A stretch of 64,000 nucleotides of DNA from Alphaproteobacteria bacterium (GTDB lineage Bacteria; Pseudomonadota; Alphaproteobacteria; Micropepsales; Micropepsaceae): assembly GCA_016125165.1 (NCBI GenBank), contig WGMH01000003.1:744001-808000 (forward strand), read 5' to 3'. This document shows, one piece after another, positions 49,550 through 57,329 of this stretch. The stretch's first letter is position 1; each line of letters begins with the position of its first letter. Under the pieces are notes generated by a model. That model was not told the origin of the DNA, ran no database searches, and worked only from the letters and a program-made list of their open reading frames with translations. A program made the translations under genes and the position numbers.

Positions 49550-49930
49550 ATGGCTCTTTACGAGCATCTCCTGATCGCGCGCCAGGATATCAGCGCGCAG
49601 CAGGTGGACGCACTGGCGACCCACCTCAAAACCATCGTCGAAGGCGAAGGCGGCAAGGTCGAGAAGCAGGAATATTGGGGCCTGCGCGGACTTGCCTATC
49701 GCATCAAGAAGAACCGCAAGGGGCACTATGTGCTCCTCAACATCAACGCGCCGTCGAATGCCGTTGTCGAGCTGGAACGTCAGCTCAAGATCAACGAAGA
49801 CGTGCTGCGCTACATGACCGTAAAGGTCGACCAGTTCGAGCAATCCTCGAACAAAGCCAAGCGCGAGCGTGAAGATCGCGGCGACAAGCCCGAAGAGGCG
49901 AACGCCGAGGCGAAGGAGACCGAACAATGA
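49550..49930 (+). CDS. rpsF: 30S ribosomal protein S6
   Basis: A 126-aa protein that binds the central domain of 16S rRNA as a dimer with S18. [24 protein letters not shown] and Y-V-L-L-N-I are conserved, and a charged C-terminal tail rich in Glu/Lys follows. ATG 49550 with GGGAG upstream; overlaps rpsR (ATGA). Confidence 0.97.
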   Translation: MALYEHLLIARQDISAQQVDALATHLKTIVEGEGGKVEKQEYWGLRGLAYRIKKNRKGHYVLLNINAPSNAVVELERQLKINEDVLRYMTVKVDQFEQSSNKAKREREDRGDKPEEANAEAKETEQ

Positions 49931-50226
49931 GCTTTGGTGGAGATCGCGCGGAGCGCGGAGATCGTGGAGATCGCGGCGAACGCAGCGGCGGTGGCGGCGG
50001 ACAGCGCCGTCCCTTCTTCCGTCGCAAGAAGACCTGCCCCTTCTCGGGCGCCAACGCGCCCAAGATCGACTACAAGGACGTGAAGCTGCTGCAGCGCTAT
50101 ATTTCCGAGCGCGGCAAGATCGTGCCTTCGCGCATCACGGCCGTATCGACCAAGAAGCAGCGCCTGCTCGCCAATGCGATCAAGCGCGCGCGCTTCATGG
50201 CGCTGCTGCCCTATGTTGTGAAGTGA
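49927..50226 (+). CDS. rpsR: 30S ribosomal protein S18
   Basis: A 99-aa protein. A Gly/Arg/Asp-rich N-terminal extension (about 25 residues, imperfect G-D-R repeats) precedes the conserved core [26 protein letters not shown] and [14 protein letters not shown]. The extension is longer than in E. coli S18. Confidence 0.97.
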   Translation: MSFGGDRAERGDRGDRGERSGGGGGQRRPFFRRKKTCPFSGANAPKIDYKDVKLLQRYISERGKIVPSRITAVSTKKQRLLANAIKRARFMALLPYVVK

Positions 50227-50236
50227 GGACACAGCC

Positions 50237-50821
50237 ATGCAAGTGATCCTGCTTGAACGAGTCGAAAAGCTCGGCCAGATGGGCGACGAAGTGAAGGTGA
50301 AGGACGGCTTCGCCCGCAACTTCCTCCTGCCCAAGAAGAAGGCCCTGCGCGCCACCAAGGCGAACCGCGAATATTTCCAGACCCAGAAGGCCCAGCTCGA
50401 AGCGCGCAATCTTGAGCGCAAGAGCGAAGCCCAGAAGGTCGCCGAGAAGCTGGAAGGCAAAACCTTCATGCTGCTGCGTCAGGCAGGCGATCGCGGTCAG
50501 CTTTACGGCTCGGTGAGCCCGAAGGACATCGCGGATATCATCACTGCCGCCGGGTTCTCGATCAGCCGCGGTCAGGTTCCGCTCGACAAGGCGATCAAGA
50601 ACATCGGCCTCGTTCCGGTTGTGGTGGTGCTGCACCCTGAGGTGCGCGTCACCGTCACCGTGAACGTTGCCCGTACCGAGGATGAAGCCGAGCGCCAGGC
50701 GCGCGGCGAAGACGTGCTCGCCGAACAGACAGACGCCGAGGAAGCCAAAGCGGCAGCCGAGGAACTGTTCGAAGAGGGCGCGGGTCCGAAGGAAGAGGGC
50801 GAAGAGGACGTTTCAGAGTAG
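50237..50821 (+). CDS. rplI: 50S ribosomal protein L9
   Basis: A 194-aa protein. N-terminal domain [16 protein letters not shown], the [11 protein letters not shown] hallmark, a long connecting helix, a C-terminal rRNA-binding domain, and an acidic tail of about 45 residues (Glu/Ala-rich) beyond the E. coli length. Followed by a strong terminator. Confidence 0.97.
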   Translation: MQVILLERVEKLGQMGDEVKVKDGFARNFLLPKKKALRATKANREYFQTQKAQLEARNLERKSEAQKVAEKLEGKTFMLLRQAGDRGQLYGSVSPKDIADIITAAGFSISRGQVPLDKAIKNIGLVPVVVVLHPEVRVTVTVNVARTEDEAERQARGEDVLAEQTDAEEAKAAAEELFEEGAGPKEEGEEDVSE

Positions 50822-50858
50822 GCCGAAACGCCACATACCCTTATTGCGCATAAGAAAG

Positions 50859-50890
50859 CGGCCGGCGGAATCGCCGGCCGTTTTCGTTTC
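50859..50890 (+). terminator. rplI terminator (duplicated hairpin, copy 1)
   Basis: Perfect 9-bp GC stem (50859-50867 / 50872-50880), GAAT loop, tail TTTTCGTTTC. It lies 37 bp after rplI and 81 bp before the Shine-Dalgarno of the first short peptide gene. Downstream at 50911-50934, TTGACA-N12-TGTCAA forms an inverted repeat that may be a promoter or operator element. Confidence 0.85.
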
Positions 50891-50970
50891 CGGGTTGCAC
50901 GACTATACAATTGACATTGCTCGATTTTTGTCAAAAAAAGTTCAGTCACCATATGGAGTGGAGCAAGTCT

Positions 50971-51141
50971 GTGACCTCCCGCACACCCTTCTTGGATCAA
51001 CCTTCGGTTGACGCTCAATCTGCCCGCAACTCAGCCTCGATCCGTAAGGCTTGGGAACAACCGGTGGTCCAGCGTATTGACCTCGTCCGCGCTGAAGTCT
51101 TCAGCCTCTCACATGCCGATGGCCCTTACACCCTGAGCTAG
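50971..51141 (+). CDS. Small peptide A, RiPP-precursor-like (W-x2-P-x4-I leader motif)
   Basis: A 56-aa peptide, not matching any family I know. GTG start 50971 is chosen because GGAG lies 7 nt upstream; an in-frame ATG at 50953 lacks a ribosome site. The N-terminal half is hydrophilic (Ser/Gln/Asn-rich). Residues 28-36 are W-E-Q-P-V-V-Q-R-I, and the last 16 residues are A-E-V-F-S-L-S-H-A-D-G-P-Y-T-L-S. There is no Cys, signal peptide or TM segment. W-x2-P-x4-I has the spacing of leader motifs in PqqA and resembles lasso-type (Y/W-x2-P) precursors bound by PqqD-like RRE domains. It lacks the Glu/Tyr spacing of PqqA, so it is not PqqA. Base composition is below the local GC average. Confidence 0.6.
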   Translation: MTSRTPFLDQPSVDAQSARNSASIRKAWEQPVVQRIDLVRAEVFSLSHADGPYTLS

Positions 51142-51204
51142 CTTCCGCGCCCGGCAGTTTCCGAAGAAGCCTGATCGCCTCTTACCCGATTTGAGTATGG
51201 CAGA

Positions 51205-51238
51205 GCGGTCGGTGGAAACGCCGGCCGCTTTCGTTTCC
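51205..51238 (+). terminator. Hairpin copy 2, between the two short peptide genes
   Basis: A 10-bp stem (51205-51214 / 51219-51228) closed by a GAAA tetraloop and followed by TTTCGTTTCC. Relative to copy 1, two left-arm C-to-T changes become G-U pairs, so base pairing is kept. Likely terminates the peptide A transcript or isolates peptide B. Confidence 0.65.
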
Positions 51239-51320
51239 ATCCGTGGTCGCTATTCATCAGCCATTAATCTGGGGCATTATCTTCTGAGAACTGGAATTTC
51301 GATTCTCAATGGAGACGTAC

Positions 51321-51488
51321 GTGACGTTGCATGTGGCCGGCGCAGCTTTGCTCATCCACGAGCCCGAGCAGGGTTTTCCGAACGCCGCGCGCATGGACTG
51401 GATCAAGCCTGAGCTGCGGAGAATACCGCACGCGGCCGCCGAGACCGGCAACTTTTCCAGTGCCGATTTCACCAACGGGTTTAGCTGA
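51321..51488 (+). CDS. Small peptide B, paralogue of peptide A
   Basis: A 55-aa peptide. GTG start 51321 has GGAG 6 nt upstream, the same layout as peptide A; the in-frame ATG 51309 overlaps the Shine-Dalgarno. Residues 27-35 are W-I-K-P-E-L-R-R-I, and the last 16 residues are A-E-T-G-N-F-S-S-A-D-F-T-N-G-F-S. From Trp to the end both peptides have exactly 29 residues; ten are identical (W, P, R, I, A, E, S, A, D, S), although the codons differ widely. This pattern suggests selection on the protein. The stop is 4 bp from the convergent TPR-hydrolase gene. Confidence 0.6.
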   Translation: MTLHVAGAALLIHEPEQGFPNAARMDWIKPELRRIPHAAAETGNFSSADFTNGFS

Positions 51489-51492
51489 CGCT

Positions 51493-52755
51493 TCATACCT
51501 CTTCGAAAATATCCAACAGGTTACGGCGTCCGCGCCTCACCATTTCGGACAGGCAGTCGTGACGGTCGAATCCTTCGACCGCGTGAAGCCTCACGTTTGC
51601 AAGACCCGCAACGTTGGCGGCATGCATTCTGTCCAGGCGCACACCGGGGCTGAAAAAGATTTCAATGCGCGGACGATGCTTCGCATCGCGGATTAAATGA
51701 TAGAGGTTCCTCATCATTGGACGCACATGCGCCCGCAGGCGCTGGATCGTAAATGCGCTGCGCGCGGTGGCGAAGTTGGCATTCTCCGGCATGTGGGTCT
51801 GCGTGCCGAACACGATCGCGCCGAAGGCTTCCAGATCGAGCGCGGCGCGGATTGCGGTATAGCCGGTGGCCGAACCACCCACGGTGACGACCCGTTTGAC
51901 CCCCAGCTCTTTCGCCAGCGCCTTGATACCGTCCAGCATCGTCTGCCAGCCGGGGCCGAACCGGTCCGTGCCCGCCAGATGGAAGACCTGCTTGCTGTCA
52001 TAGAGATAAAGCGCATTCACCCCCGTCGAAGACAGAAGCGCATGGAACCCGTTCAGAGGAACGCCAAGCGCGCTTGAGGGCAGCGCGAAGCCTACGACGA
52101 GCGTGTCTGATGAAGGCTCGCGCACGAGTATGGAATTTCGCGCAGGCGAAACCCATCCCGGGATATCCGCACCGCCCTTCGCGCGGCGCTCTTCGACAAC
52201 ATCCAGCACGGCCAGACTGCATTTCGCGTTCCAGCCGAACGCAGGATGATCTTCGATCCGGCGCATACCAGCGCGTGCGGCTTCGAAACGGTTTTCGCCC
52301 AGAAGATAGGCGGCGGCCTGATAGACTTTGTTCGGCGATGCGCCGGGATCGGCCACGATGGCTTCGGCATCGGCCACCGGCGCATTCGTGCGGCCAAGAC
52401 GCGCGAAGCGCAGCAGCGCCAATTCCAGCTCTTCATCCACAATCCCACGATCAAAAGCATCTTGAACGGTCTTGATGCCTTCTTCCACATCGCCGCGTTC
52501 ACGCAAGGCCTGCGCGATCTTGTTTGGCCAGGCGGGATTGGAGGGTTCCGCCTGCTCGACCTCTCGCCAATACCTGATGGCCTCGTCCGCCGCGCCATGC
52601 CACCAGGCATAGGACGCTTGCAGTTTCGTTTTATCGAGGCCGGTGGCGCGCGTGATCGCGCGCCGGCGCGAGGCCTCCTGCAGGGGAACGACGGTGTGGT
52701 TGCGAACGCGCAGCATTCCAAAGATGAACGCAAAGGTCAGGCGGGTCAGCGCCAT
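51493..52755 (-). CDS. TPR-alpha/beta-hydrolase fusion protein of unknown function
   Basis: A 420-aa protein. The N-terminal half (about 30-190) has TPR-like helices (W-W-H-G-A-A-D-E-A-I-R-Y-W, then R-G-D-V-E-E-G-I). The C-terminal half has an alpha/beta-hydrolase core: L-V-V-G-F-A-L-P, the nucleophile elbow V-G-G-S-A-T-G-Y near residue 290, and a likely catalytic His in G-F-D-R-H-D-C-L near the end. No signal peptide is evident. TPR-hydrolase fusions of this sort occur in glycan/capsule loci, but the local context (two small peptides, corA) does not tell. It converges on the small-peptide array with a 4-bp gap. Confidence 0.7.
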   Translation of the reverse strand: MALTRLTFAFIFGMLRVRNHTVVPLQEASRRRAITRATGLDKTKLQASYAWWHGAADEAIRYWREVEQAEPSNPAWPNKIAQALRERGDVEEGIKTVQDAFDRGIVDEELELALLRFARLGRTNAPVADAEAIVADPGASPNKVYQAAAYLLGENRFEAARAGMRRIEDHPAFGWNAKCSLAVLDVVEERRAKGGADIPGWVSPARNSILVREPSSDTLVVGFALPSSALGVPLNGFHALLSSTGVNALYLYDSKQVFHLAGTDRFGPGWQTMLDGIKALAKELGVKRVVTVGGSATGYTAIRAALDLEAFGAIVFGTQTHMPENANFATARSAFTIQRLRAHVRPMMRNLYHLIRDAKHRPRIEIFFSPGVRLDRMHAANVAGLANVRLHAVEGFDRHDCLSEMVRRGRRNLLDIFEEV

Positions 52756-52984
52756 GGGGCGGGCTCATGCGAAGAGATTCTCGACCGCTACATTCGCCGC
52801 AAATCGAACGCCCGCGATAGAGGCACCGCGCACCAAATCCACAGCCCGGACAGCTTGATCAGACCCGTTTGACTTCACCAAAGACAGGCGTATGGTCCCC
52901 GGGCGGCAGGGCGGCATTATGCCCCTTTCCGTACAGCCTCGTTCCAACCCGTTCCAAACCTTCAAACGCAAGGGCGCCACGCGC

Positions 52985-53956
52985 ATGCTGAAAGTCTATC
53001 AGCTGCAAAACGGCGGGCTTAAGGGCAGCGTCGTTTCCGAAGGCGGGCCGATCCCCGCCGACAGCCTGTGGCTCGATCTGCTCAATCCCACGCTGGATGA
53101 GCGGCGCGCCGTGGACAGCCTGCTCGGCATGGAACTGCCGACGCGCGCCGACATGGAGGAGATCGAGGCTTCGAGCCGTCTCTATCAGGAGGATGGCGGC
53201 GTGTTCATGACCGCGCTCATCATGTCGGCCACCGATACCGAGCGGCCCGTGACGGACGTGGTCACCTTCGTGCTCGCGCGCGACAAGCTCATCACACTGC
53301 GTTACATCGATCCGCAGCCCTTCCGCACCTTTGCGGCGCGCTGCGACCGCTCGGTCGTGCATCTGATGAAATCCGAAGCGGTGTTGATGGGCCTGCTCGA
53401 TACCATCATCGACCGCATGGCCGACGTTCTGGAGCGCGTGGGGCAGGAAGTGGAATCGACCTCGCGCGAGATCTTCGATCCGCAGGTAAGCGGCCCGCGC
53501 ACGCGGGACTTTACCGACATTCTGCGCCGTCTTGGCCGCAAGCACGATCTGACCGGCAAGATGCGCGAAAGCCTGCTGACCATCGCGCGCGTCATCACCT
53601 TCCTGACACAGGCGATCGAAGGCAAGACCAACAAGGATGTAAAGGCGCATCTGAAAACGCTGACGCGTGACGTGCAGTCGCTGCAGGATCATACCTCGTA
53701 TCTCACGAGCAAGATCAGCTATCTGCAGGATGGCACGCTCGGACTCATCAACAACGAGCAGAACAACATCATCAAGATCATGTCGGTGGCGGCAATGGTG
53801 TTCCTGCCGCCCACCCTGTTTGCTTCCATCTGGGGCATGAACTTCCATTTCATGCCGGAACTGGACGAGGCATGGGGCTATCCGCTGTCGCTGGCGATCA
53901 TGGTCGTTTCTGCCGTGCTGCCCTACCTGTTCTTCAAGCGGCGGGGCTGGCTGTAG
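52985..53956 (+). CDS. corA: Magnesium/cobalt transporter CorA
   Basis: A 323-aa pentameric channel. A large cytoplasmic funnel domain with long helices precedes two C-terminal TM helices and the G-M-N selectivity motif (I-W-G-M-N-F). Start M-L-K-V-Y at 52985 matches the family; in-frame ATGs upstream (52919, 52892 region) would add an unconserved tail. The following transporter gene starts 4 bp later. Confidence 0.94.
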   Translation: MLKVYQLQNGGLKGSVVSEGGPIPADSLWLDLLNPTLDERRAVDSLLGMELPTRADMEEIEASSRLYQEDGGVFMTALIMSATDTERPVTDVVTFVLARDKLITLRYIDPQPFRTFAARCDRSVVHLMKSEAVLMGLLDTIIDRMADVLERVGQEVESTSREIFDPQVSGPRTRDFTDILRRLGRKHDLTGKMRESLLTIARVITFLTQAIEGKTNKDVKAHLKTLTRDVQSLQDHTSYLTSKISYLQDGTLGLINNEQNNIIKIMSVAAMVFLPPTLFASIWGMNFHFMPELDEAWGYPLSLAIMVVSAVLPYLFFKRRGWL

Positions 53957-53960
53957 GGAC

Positions 53961-54869
53961 GTGACACACCCAACGCGCGGCATCGCGCTGAAGCTCGGTG
54001 CCACCCTCGCCTTCTCCCTCATGTATGCCGCCATCAAGCTCGCCGGAAATGTGCCTGTCGGCGAAACCATCTTCTTTCGCGCGCTATTCGCGATGGTACC
54101 GCTGTTCGCGCTTTCGGCATGGACCGTTGGACCGATGAATGTGGTGCGAACCACGCGGCCGCTGTTCCATCTCATCCGCTCATCGGCAGGTGTGTGTTCG
54201 ATGTTCCTGAATTTCGGCGCGCTGGCGGTTCTGCCACTGGCCGACATCACCGCATTTTCGTTCGCCGCGCCAATTTTTGCCGTCGTTCTGGCGGCGATCA
54301 TTCTGCATGAAACCGCCGGGCCCTGGCGCTGGGGCGCGGTTGCCATCGGCTTCGTTGGAGTGCTGGTGATGATCGAGCCGCATGGTGGCGTGCGCGCCAT
54401 ATTCGGGCATGGATTTTCCGCCGGCGTTGCCATGGCACTGGGTGGCGCCCTGCTTGCCGCCTTCGTCGTGGTGTTCATCCGGCAGATGAGCACGACAGAG
54501 CGCAGCGAAACCATCGTGTTCTATTTCATGCTCACCTGCACGGTGGCAGGTGCGCTGTCGATGCTGTGGGCGGCGGTGCCGCTTTCGCCGGCACAGCTCT
54601 TCTGGCTGGTGCTGTGCGGGCTGCTCGGCGGCATCGGGCAGATCTGTATGACCTTCAGCTACCGCTATGCTGAACCTTCGCTTCTGGCGCCGTTCGATTA
54701 TGTGGCGATGGTCTGGGCCGTGCTGCTCGGCTATTTTCTCTTCAGCGAAATTCCGGAAACGCTGGTGATGACGGGCGCCGGCATCGTGATTGCGTCGGGC
54801 CTGATGATCGTCTGGCGGGAGCGCGTGCGTCACAAGGCGATTGCGTCGCGCAACGTGCAATCGGTCTAG
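53961..54869 (+). CDS. EamA/DMT-family transporter
   Basis: A 302-aa, ten-helix drug/metabolite transporter with two EamA repeats (about 10-140 and 155-285). The A-D-I-T-A-F-S-F-A-A-P-I-F segment ends repeat 1 and A-E-P-S-L-L-A-P-F-D-Y-V-A-M-V-W marks repeat 2. Substrate unknown. GTG start 4 bp after corA; the stop overlaps the opposing GNAT gene by 4 bp. Confidence 0.9.
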   Translation: MTHPTRGIALKLGATLAFSLMYAAIKLAGNVPVGETIFFRALFAMVPLFALSAWTVGPMNVVRTTRPLFHLIRSSAGVCSMFLNFGALAVLPLADITAFSFAAPIFAVVLAAIILHETAGPWRWGAVAIGFVGVLVMIEPHGGVRAIFGHGFSAGVAMALGGALLAAFVVVFIRQMSTTERSETIVFYFMLTCTVAGALSMLWAAVPLSPAQLFWLVLCGLLGGIGQICMTFSYRYAEPSLLAPFDYVAMVWAVLLGYFLFSEIPETLVMTGAGIVIASGLMIVWRERVRHKAIASRNVQSV

Positions 54870-55393
54870 GCGAGCTTCTTGCCATAGATCGCCATGCCGT
54901 CACCATCGGCGTGATAGTCCGGAACGGTGGCGTGGCGCGTGTATCCGCATGCTTCATAGAGCCCGTGCGCCGGGACATAATCCGCGGTCGTGGACGTTTC
55001 GATGAAAAGATGCGTGCCGCCTTCGGCGATGATCGCCCGCTCGCAAGCCTGAAGGAGCGCCCGCCCAAGTCCCCGGCGCGACGCCGCCGGGTCGACCGCG
55101 ATCCAGTAAAGGTCGAAGCGCGTGTAGGTGCCGGGAATGGGGCCGAAGCAGACATAGGCATCGAGCCCGCTGTCGCCATCCAGCATCAGGAAGCGGTATC
55201 CGGATGCACGCTCGCCGCGCTGCAGCGTTTCTTCCACCAGGCTGCGCGCAACCTCGATTTCGTGGCCGTTAAAAACGCCGGTGCGCGCGACAAGCGCGGC
55301 GACCGCATCGATGTCGCTGGCGCGCAAAGTATTGCGCAGCGTGAGCACGGGTTCAGCAGGCGTTGCGGAGAATTCGCTCAAGCACATCGCCAT
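54866..55393 (-). CDS. GNAT family N-acetyltransferase
   Basis: A protein of about 175 aa. The acetyl-CoA-binding segment R-R-G-L-G-R-A-L-L is preceded by I-A-V-D-P-A-A-S, and the core ends with G-L-Y-E-A-C-G-Y. It is the last gene of the aminomutase/ATP-grasp operon, overlapping the ligase gene by 41 bp if ATG 55393 is used (GGGGA upstream); GTG 55348 would avoid the overlap. Inferred substrate: an amino group on the product of the upstream enzymes. It is shorter than classical AblB beta-lysine acetyltransferase. Confidence 0.85.
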   Translation of the reverse strand: MAMCLSEFSATPAEPVLTLRNTLRASDIDAVAALVARTGVFNGHEIEVARSLVEETLQRGERASGYRFLMLDGDSGLDAYVCFGPIPGTYTRFDLYWIAVDPAASRRGLGRALLQACERAIIAEGGTHLFIETSTTADYVPAHGLYEACGYTRHATVPDYHADGDGMAIYGKKLA

Positions 55394-56321
55394 AGCTGAT
55401 CCCCGCTTCGGCGGCGGCGGTGGCAAAACCGGCCGCCGGATCGAGGCAGGGATTGGGATTGAGTTCGAGGATCAGAGGCACGCCGGTTGCATCGACGCGG
55501 AAATCGACGCGCGCATACCCACGCACCGCGAACAGCACGCAGGCCTGCTTTGAAAGCTCGGCCAGAATCGCCGCCAGTTCCGGCTCTTCGCGTTCAACGC
55601 CGAATTGGCGGACGGAATGGGTGCTTTCAAGGCTGTCGTCGTTCCACTTTGCCTCATAGCCAACGATGCGGACCTTGCCCTCCGGCCAGCCGACAAAGCG
55701 GATTTCCGGCATGGGCAGAACCGTGAAGACGCCGCCTTCTTCCAGAACGGAAATATTGAACTCGCGGCCTTCGATGAAGGCTTCGGCGAACCACCGCCCG
55801 CCATGCCGCGCGGCGGATGCTTTCGCACGCGCTTTCACCGCATCGGCACCCGTCACCACCGCGCCATCGTCAAGGCCGAGCGAGGCGTCTTCGGTTGCGG
55901 ATTTCACGATGTAGCGCGCACCATCCTTCAGCCTGCGCCAATGCGGCGGCTCGCACCAATCGGGCGTCGCAAGCCCCGCGCCGCGCAACACCTGCTTGGA
56001 GAAGGGCTTGTCGCCCGTGGCGAGAATCGCGGCCGCTCCGTTGCCGGTGCAGGGCACGCCAAGCTGCTCCAGGAACGCAGGTGCAATGGCGGCAAGCTGA
56101 TCCTGCCCGAGCGCGCGCTCCACCATGTTGAAGACGACATCGGGTTCTGTCCCGGCCAGCGTGGCGCGCAAGGCATCGAGCGACGGCGCAAAGGGCGCAA
56201 GAACTGCCTTATGGCCGCGCGCGGTGAGCGCATCGGCGATAGCGCGCGCGGTGAGAAGCGTATCCATCTCTTCCGGCGGCGCATCGGGTGCAACGTCGGA
56301 ATGCAGCACCAAAACGCGCAT
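55353..56321 (-). CDS. ATP-grasp ligase B (D-Ala-D-Ala ligase-like)
   Basis: A 322-aa ATP-grasp enzyme. N-terminal Rossmann-like part (V-L-V-L-H-S-D-V), ATP-binding lysine in R-Y-I-V-K-S-A-T-E-D-A-S-L-G, E-A-F-I-E-G-R-E-F-N-I, and Mg ligands in R-V-D-F-R...L-E-L-N-P-N-P. The C-terminal L-N-P-N-P-C-L-D-P replaces the P-G-x-T-x-x-S loop of true Ddl, so the acceptor is probably not D-Ala. ATG 56321 overlaps the preceding stop (TGATG). Confidence 0.85.
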   Translation of the reverse strand: MRVLVLHSDVAPDAPPEEMDTLLTARAIADALTARGHKAVLAPFAPSLDALRATLAGTEPDVVFNMVERALGQDQLAAIAPAFLEQLGVPCTGNGAAAILATGDKPFSKQVLRGAGLATPDWCEPPHWRRLKDGARYIVKSATEDASLGLDDGAVVTGADAVKARAKASAARHGGRWFAEAFIEGREFNISVLEEGGVFTVLPMPEIRFVGWPEGKVRIVGYEAKWNDDSLESTHSVRQFGVEREEPELAAILAELSKQACVLFAVRGYARVDFRVDATGVPLILELNPNPCLDPAAGFATAAAEAGISYGDVLERILRNAC

Positions 56322-57325
56322 CACGCAGCCTGGCGGCGGGAAACCAGATGGGGATTGCGCCGGTCGAACGAGGCCATGATCTTGCCGATGAGCTGGCGGT
56401 AGCTCACGCCTTCATAATTGGCGATGAAACACAGATCGGAATGATCCGGGCGCAGTCCCGCGAGCGGATTGACCTCGATGAAATGCGGCACGCCTTCGCC
56501 ATCATAGCGGATGTCGATGCGCCCGCCATCGCGGCAGCGCAGCGCCCGCCACGCCGCCAGCGCCACGGCGCCGGCCTTCGCCGCATCCTCTGCTGGTGCG
56601 CGCACGATATCGACCTTGTCTTCCCAGCCTGCGTCCTTGTTCTCGAAGCCGTATCCCGCGCCGACATAATTGTGCAGCGGACGAATTTCCGTCACGCCCA
56701 GCACTTCGGCATCGGCGCCTGTTCCGGTGATTCCGACAGTGAATTCGCGGCCGGAAAGGAATGTCTCCACCAGCACCGGCTGCTCAAAGCGTTCCAGCAA
56801 TTCGTTGGCGACAGCTGCAAGCTCCGCGCGATCGTTCACTTTCGATTTCGCGTTTACGCCCTTGCCGGACCCTTCAGCGGCGGGCTTGAGGAACAGCGGA
56901 AACGGCAGCGCGATCTTTTCAATGTCGCCGGGCGTTTCGATCACCGCGAAATCGGCGGTGGCGATGCCGCATCCGCGCACCACATGCTTCGCCATGCTCT
57001 TGTCGAGCGTCATGGCCATGGTCAGCGCATCGGAGAAGACGAACGGAATGTCATAGGCTTCGAGCAGCGCTGGCACCTGCGCCTCGCGTGCCAGGCCCTT
57101 CAACCCTTCACAGAAATTGAACACGGCATCCCAGCGTTCGCCGCGCGCCAGCGCTTCGGTGAGCTTGCGCACGCCGCCGATGCGCACGGGCTGCCAGCCC
57201 AGATGTTCCAGCGCGTCGCAGATGGCATCGATGGTGACTTCGCTGTCGAACTCCGCCGTCTCTTCTTCGCTATAACCGAGTGCGCGATATTCGGACCTGA
57301 GATCGAAGGTAACGCCGATACGCAT
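56321..57325 (-). CDS. ATP-grasp ligase A (D-Ala-D-Ala ligase-like)
   Basis: A 334-aa ATP-grasp enzyme, only distantly like its neighbour. F-L-K-P-A-A-E-G-S-G-K-G-V binds ATP; V-E-T-F-L-S-G-R-E-F-T-V follows; Mg ligands lie in R-I-D-I-R-Y-D...I-E-V-N-P-L-A-G-L. It keeps a Ddl-like L-x-P-x-H-S-D end. It forms an amide bond between a carboxylate and an amine; substrates unknown. ATG 57325 is 4 bp after the aminomutase stop. Confidence 0.85.
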   Translation of the reverse strand: MRIGVTFDLRSEYRALGYSEEETAEFDSEVTIDAICDALEHLGWQPVRIGGVRKLTEALARGERWDAVFNFCEGLKGLAREAQVPALLEAYDIPFVFSDALTMAMTLDKSMAKHVVRGCGIATADFAVIETPGDIEKIALPFPLFLKPAAEGSGKGVNAKSKVNDRAELAAVANELLERFEQPVLVETFLSGREFTVGITGTGADAEVLGVTEIRPLHNYVGAGYGFENKDAGWEDKVDIVRAPAEDAAKAGAVALAAWRALRCRDGGRIDIRYDGEGVPHFIEVNPLAGLRPDHSDLCFIANYEGVSYRQLIGKIMASFDRRNPHLVSRRQAA

Positions 57326-57329
57326 GGTG

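Larger units (their letters stand above)
50858..51488 (+). repeat. Diverged tandem duplication, 347-bp period: hairpin + short peptide gene, twice
   Basis: Copy 1 begins with the hairpin at 50858 and copy 2 with the hairpin at 51205. The same offset of 347 bp separates the key Trp codons (51052, 51399) and the last bases of the stop codons (51141, 51488). The hairpin and its TTTCGTTTCC tail are well conserved in DNA; the coding parts are not, but their products share a motif. Both peptide genes have GGAG then GTG-AC at their start (offset 350-351, so small indels occurred between). This fills the 671-bp gap between rplI and the next gene. Confidence 0.75.

Noticed and set aside
50971-51488. 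Calling the small peptides PqqA
   Set aside because: The leader spacing matches but the Glu/Tyr pair cross-linked in PqqA is not at the required spacing, and no pqq genes are present in the window.
52859-54514. 551-codon open frame antisense to corA and the EamA transporter
   Set aside because: Gly/His/Arg-rich shadow; both sense genes are clear.
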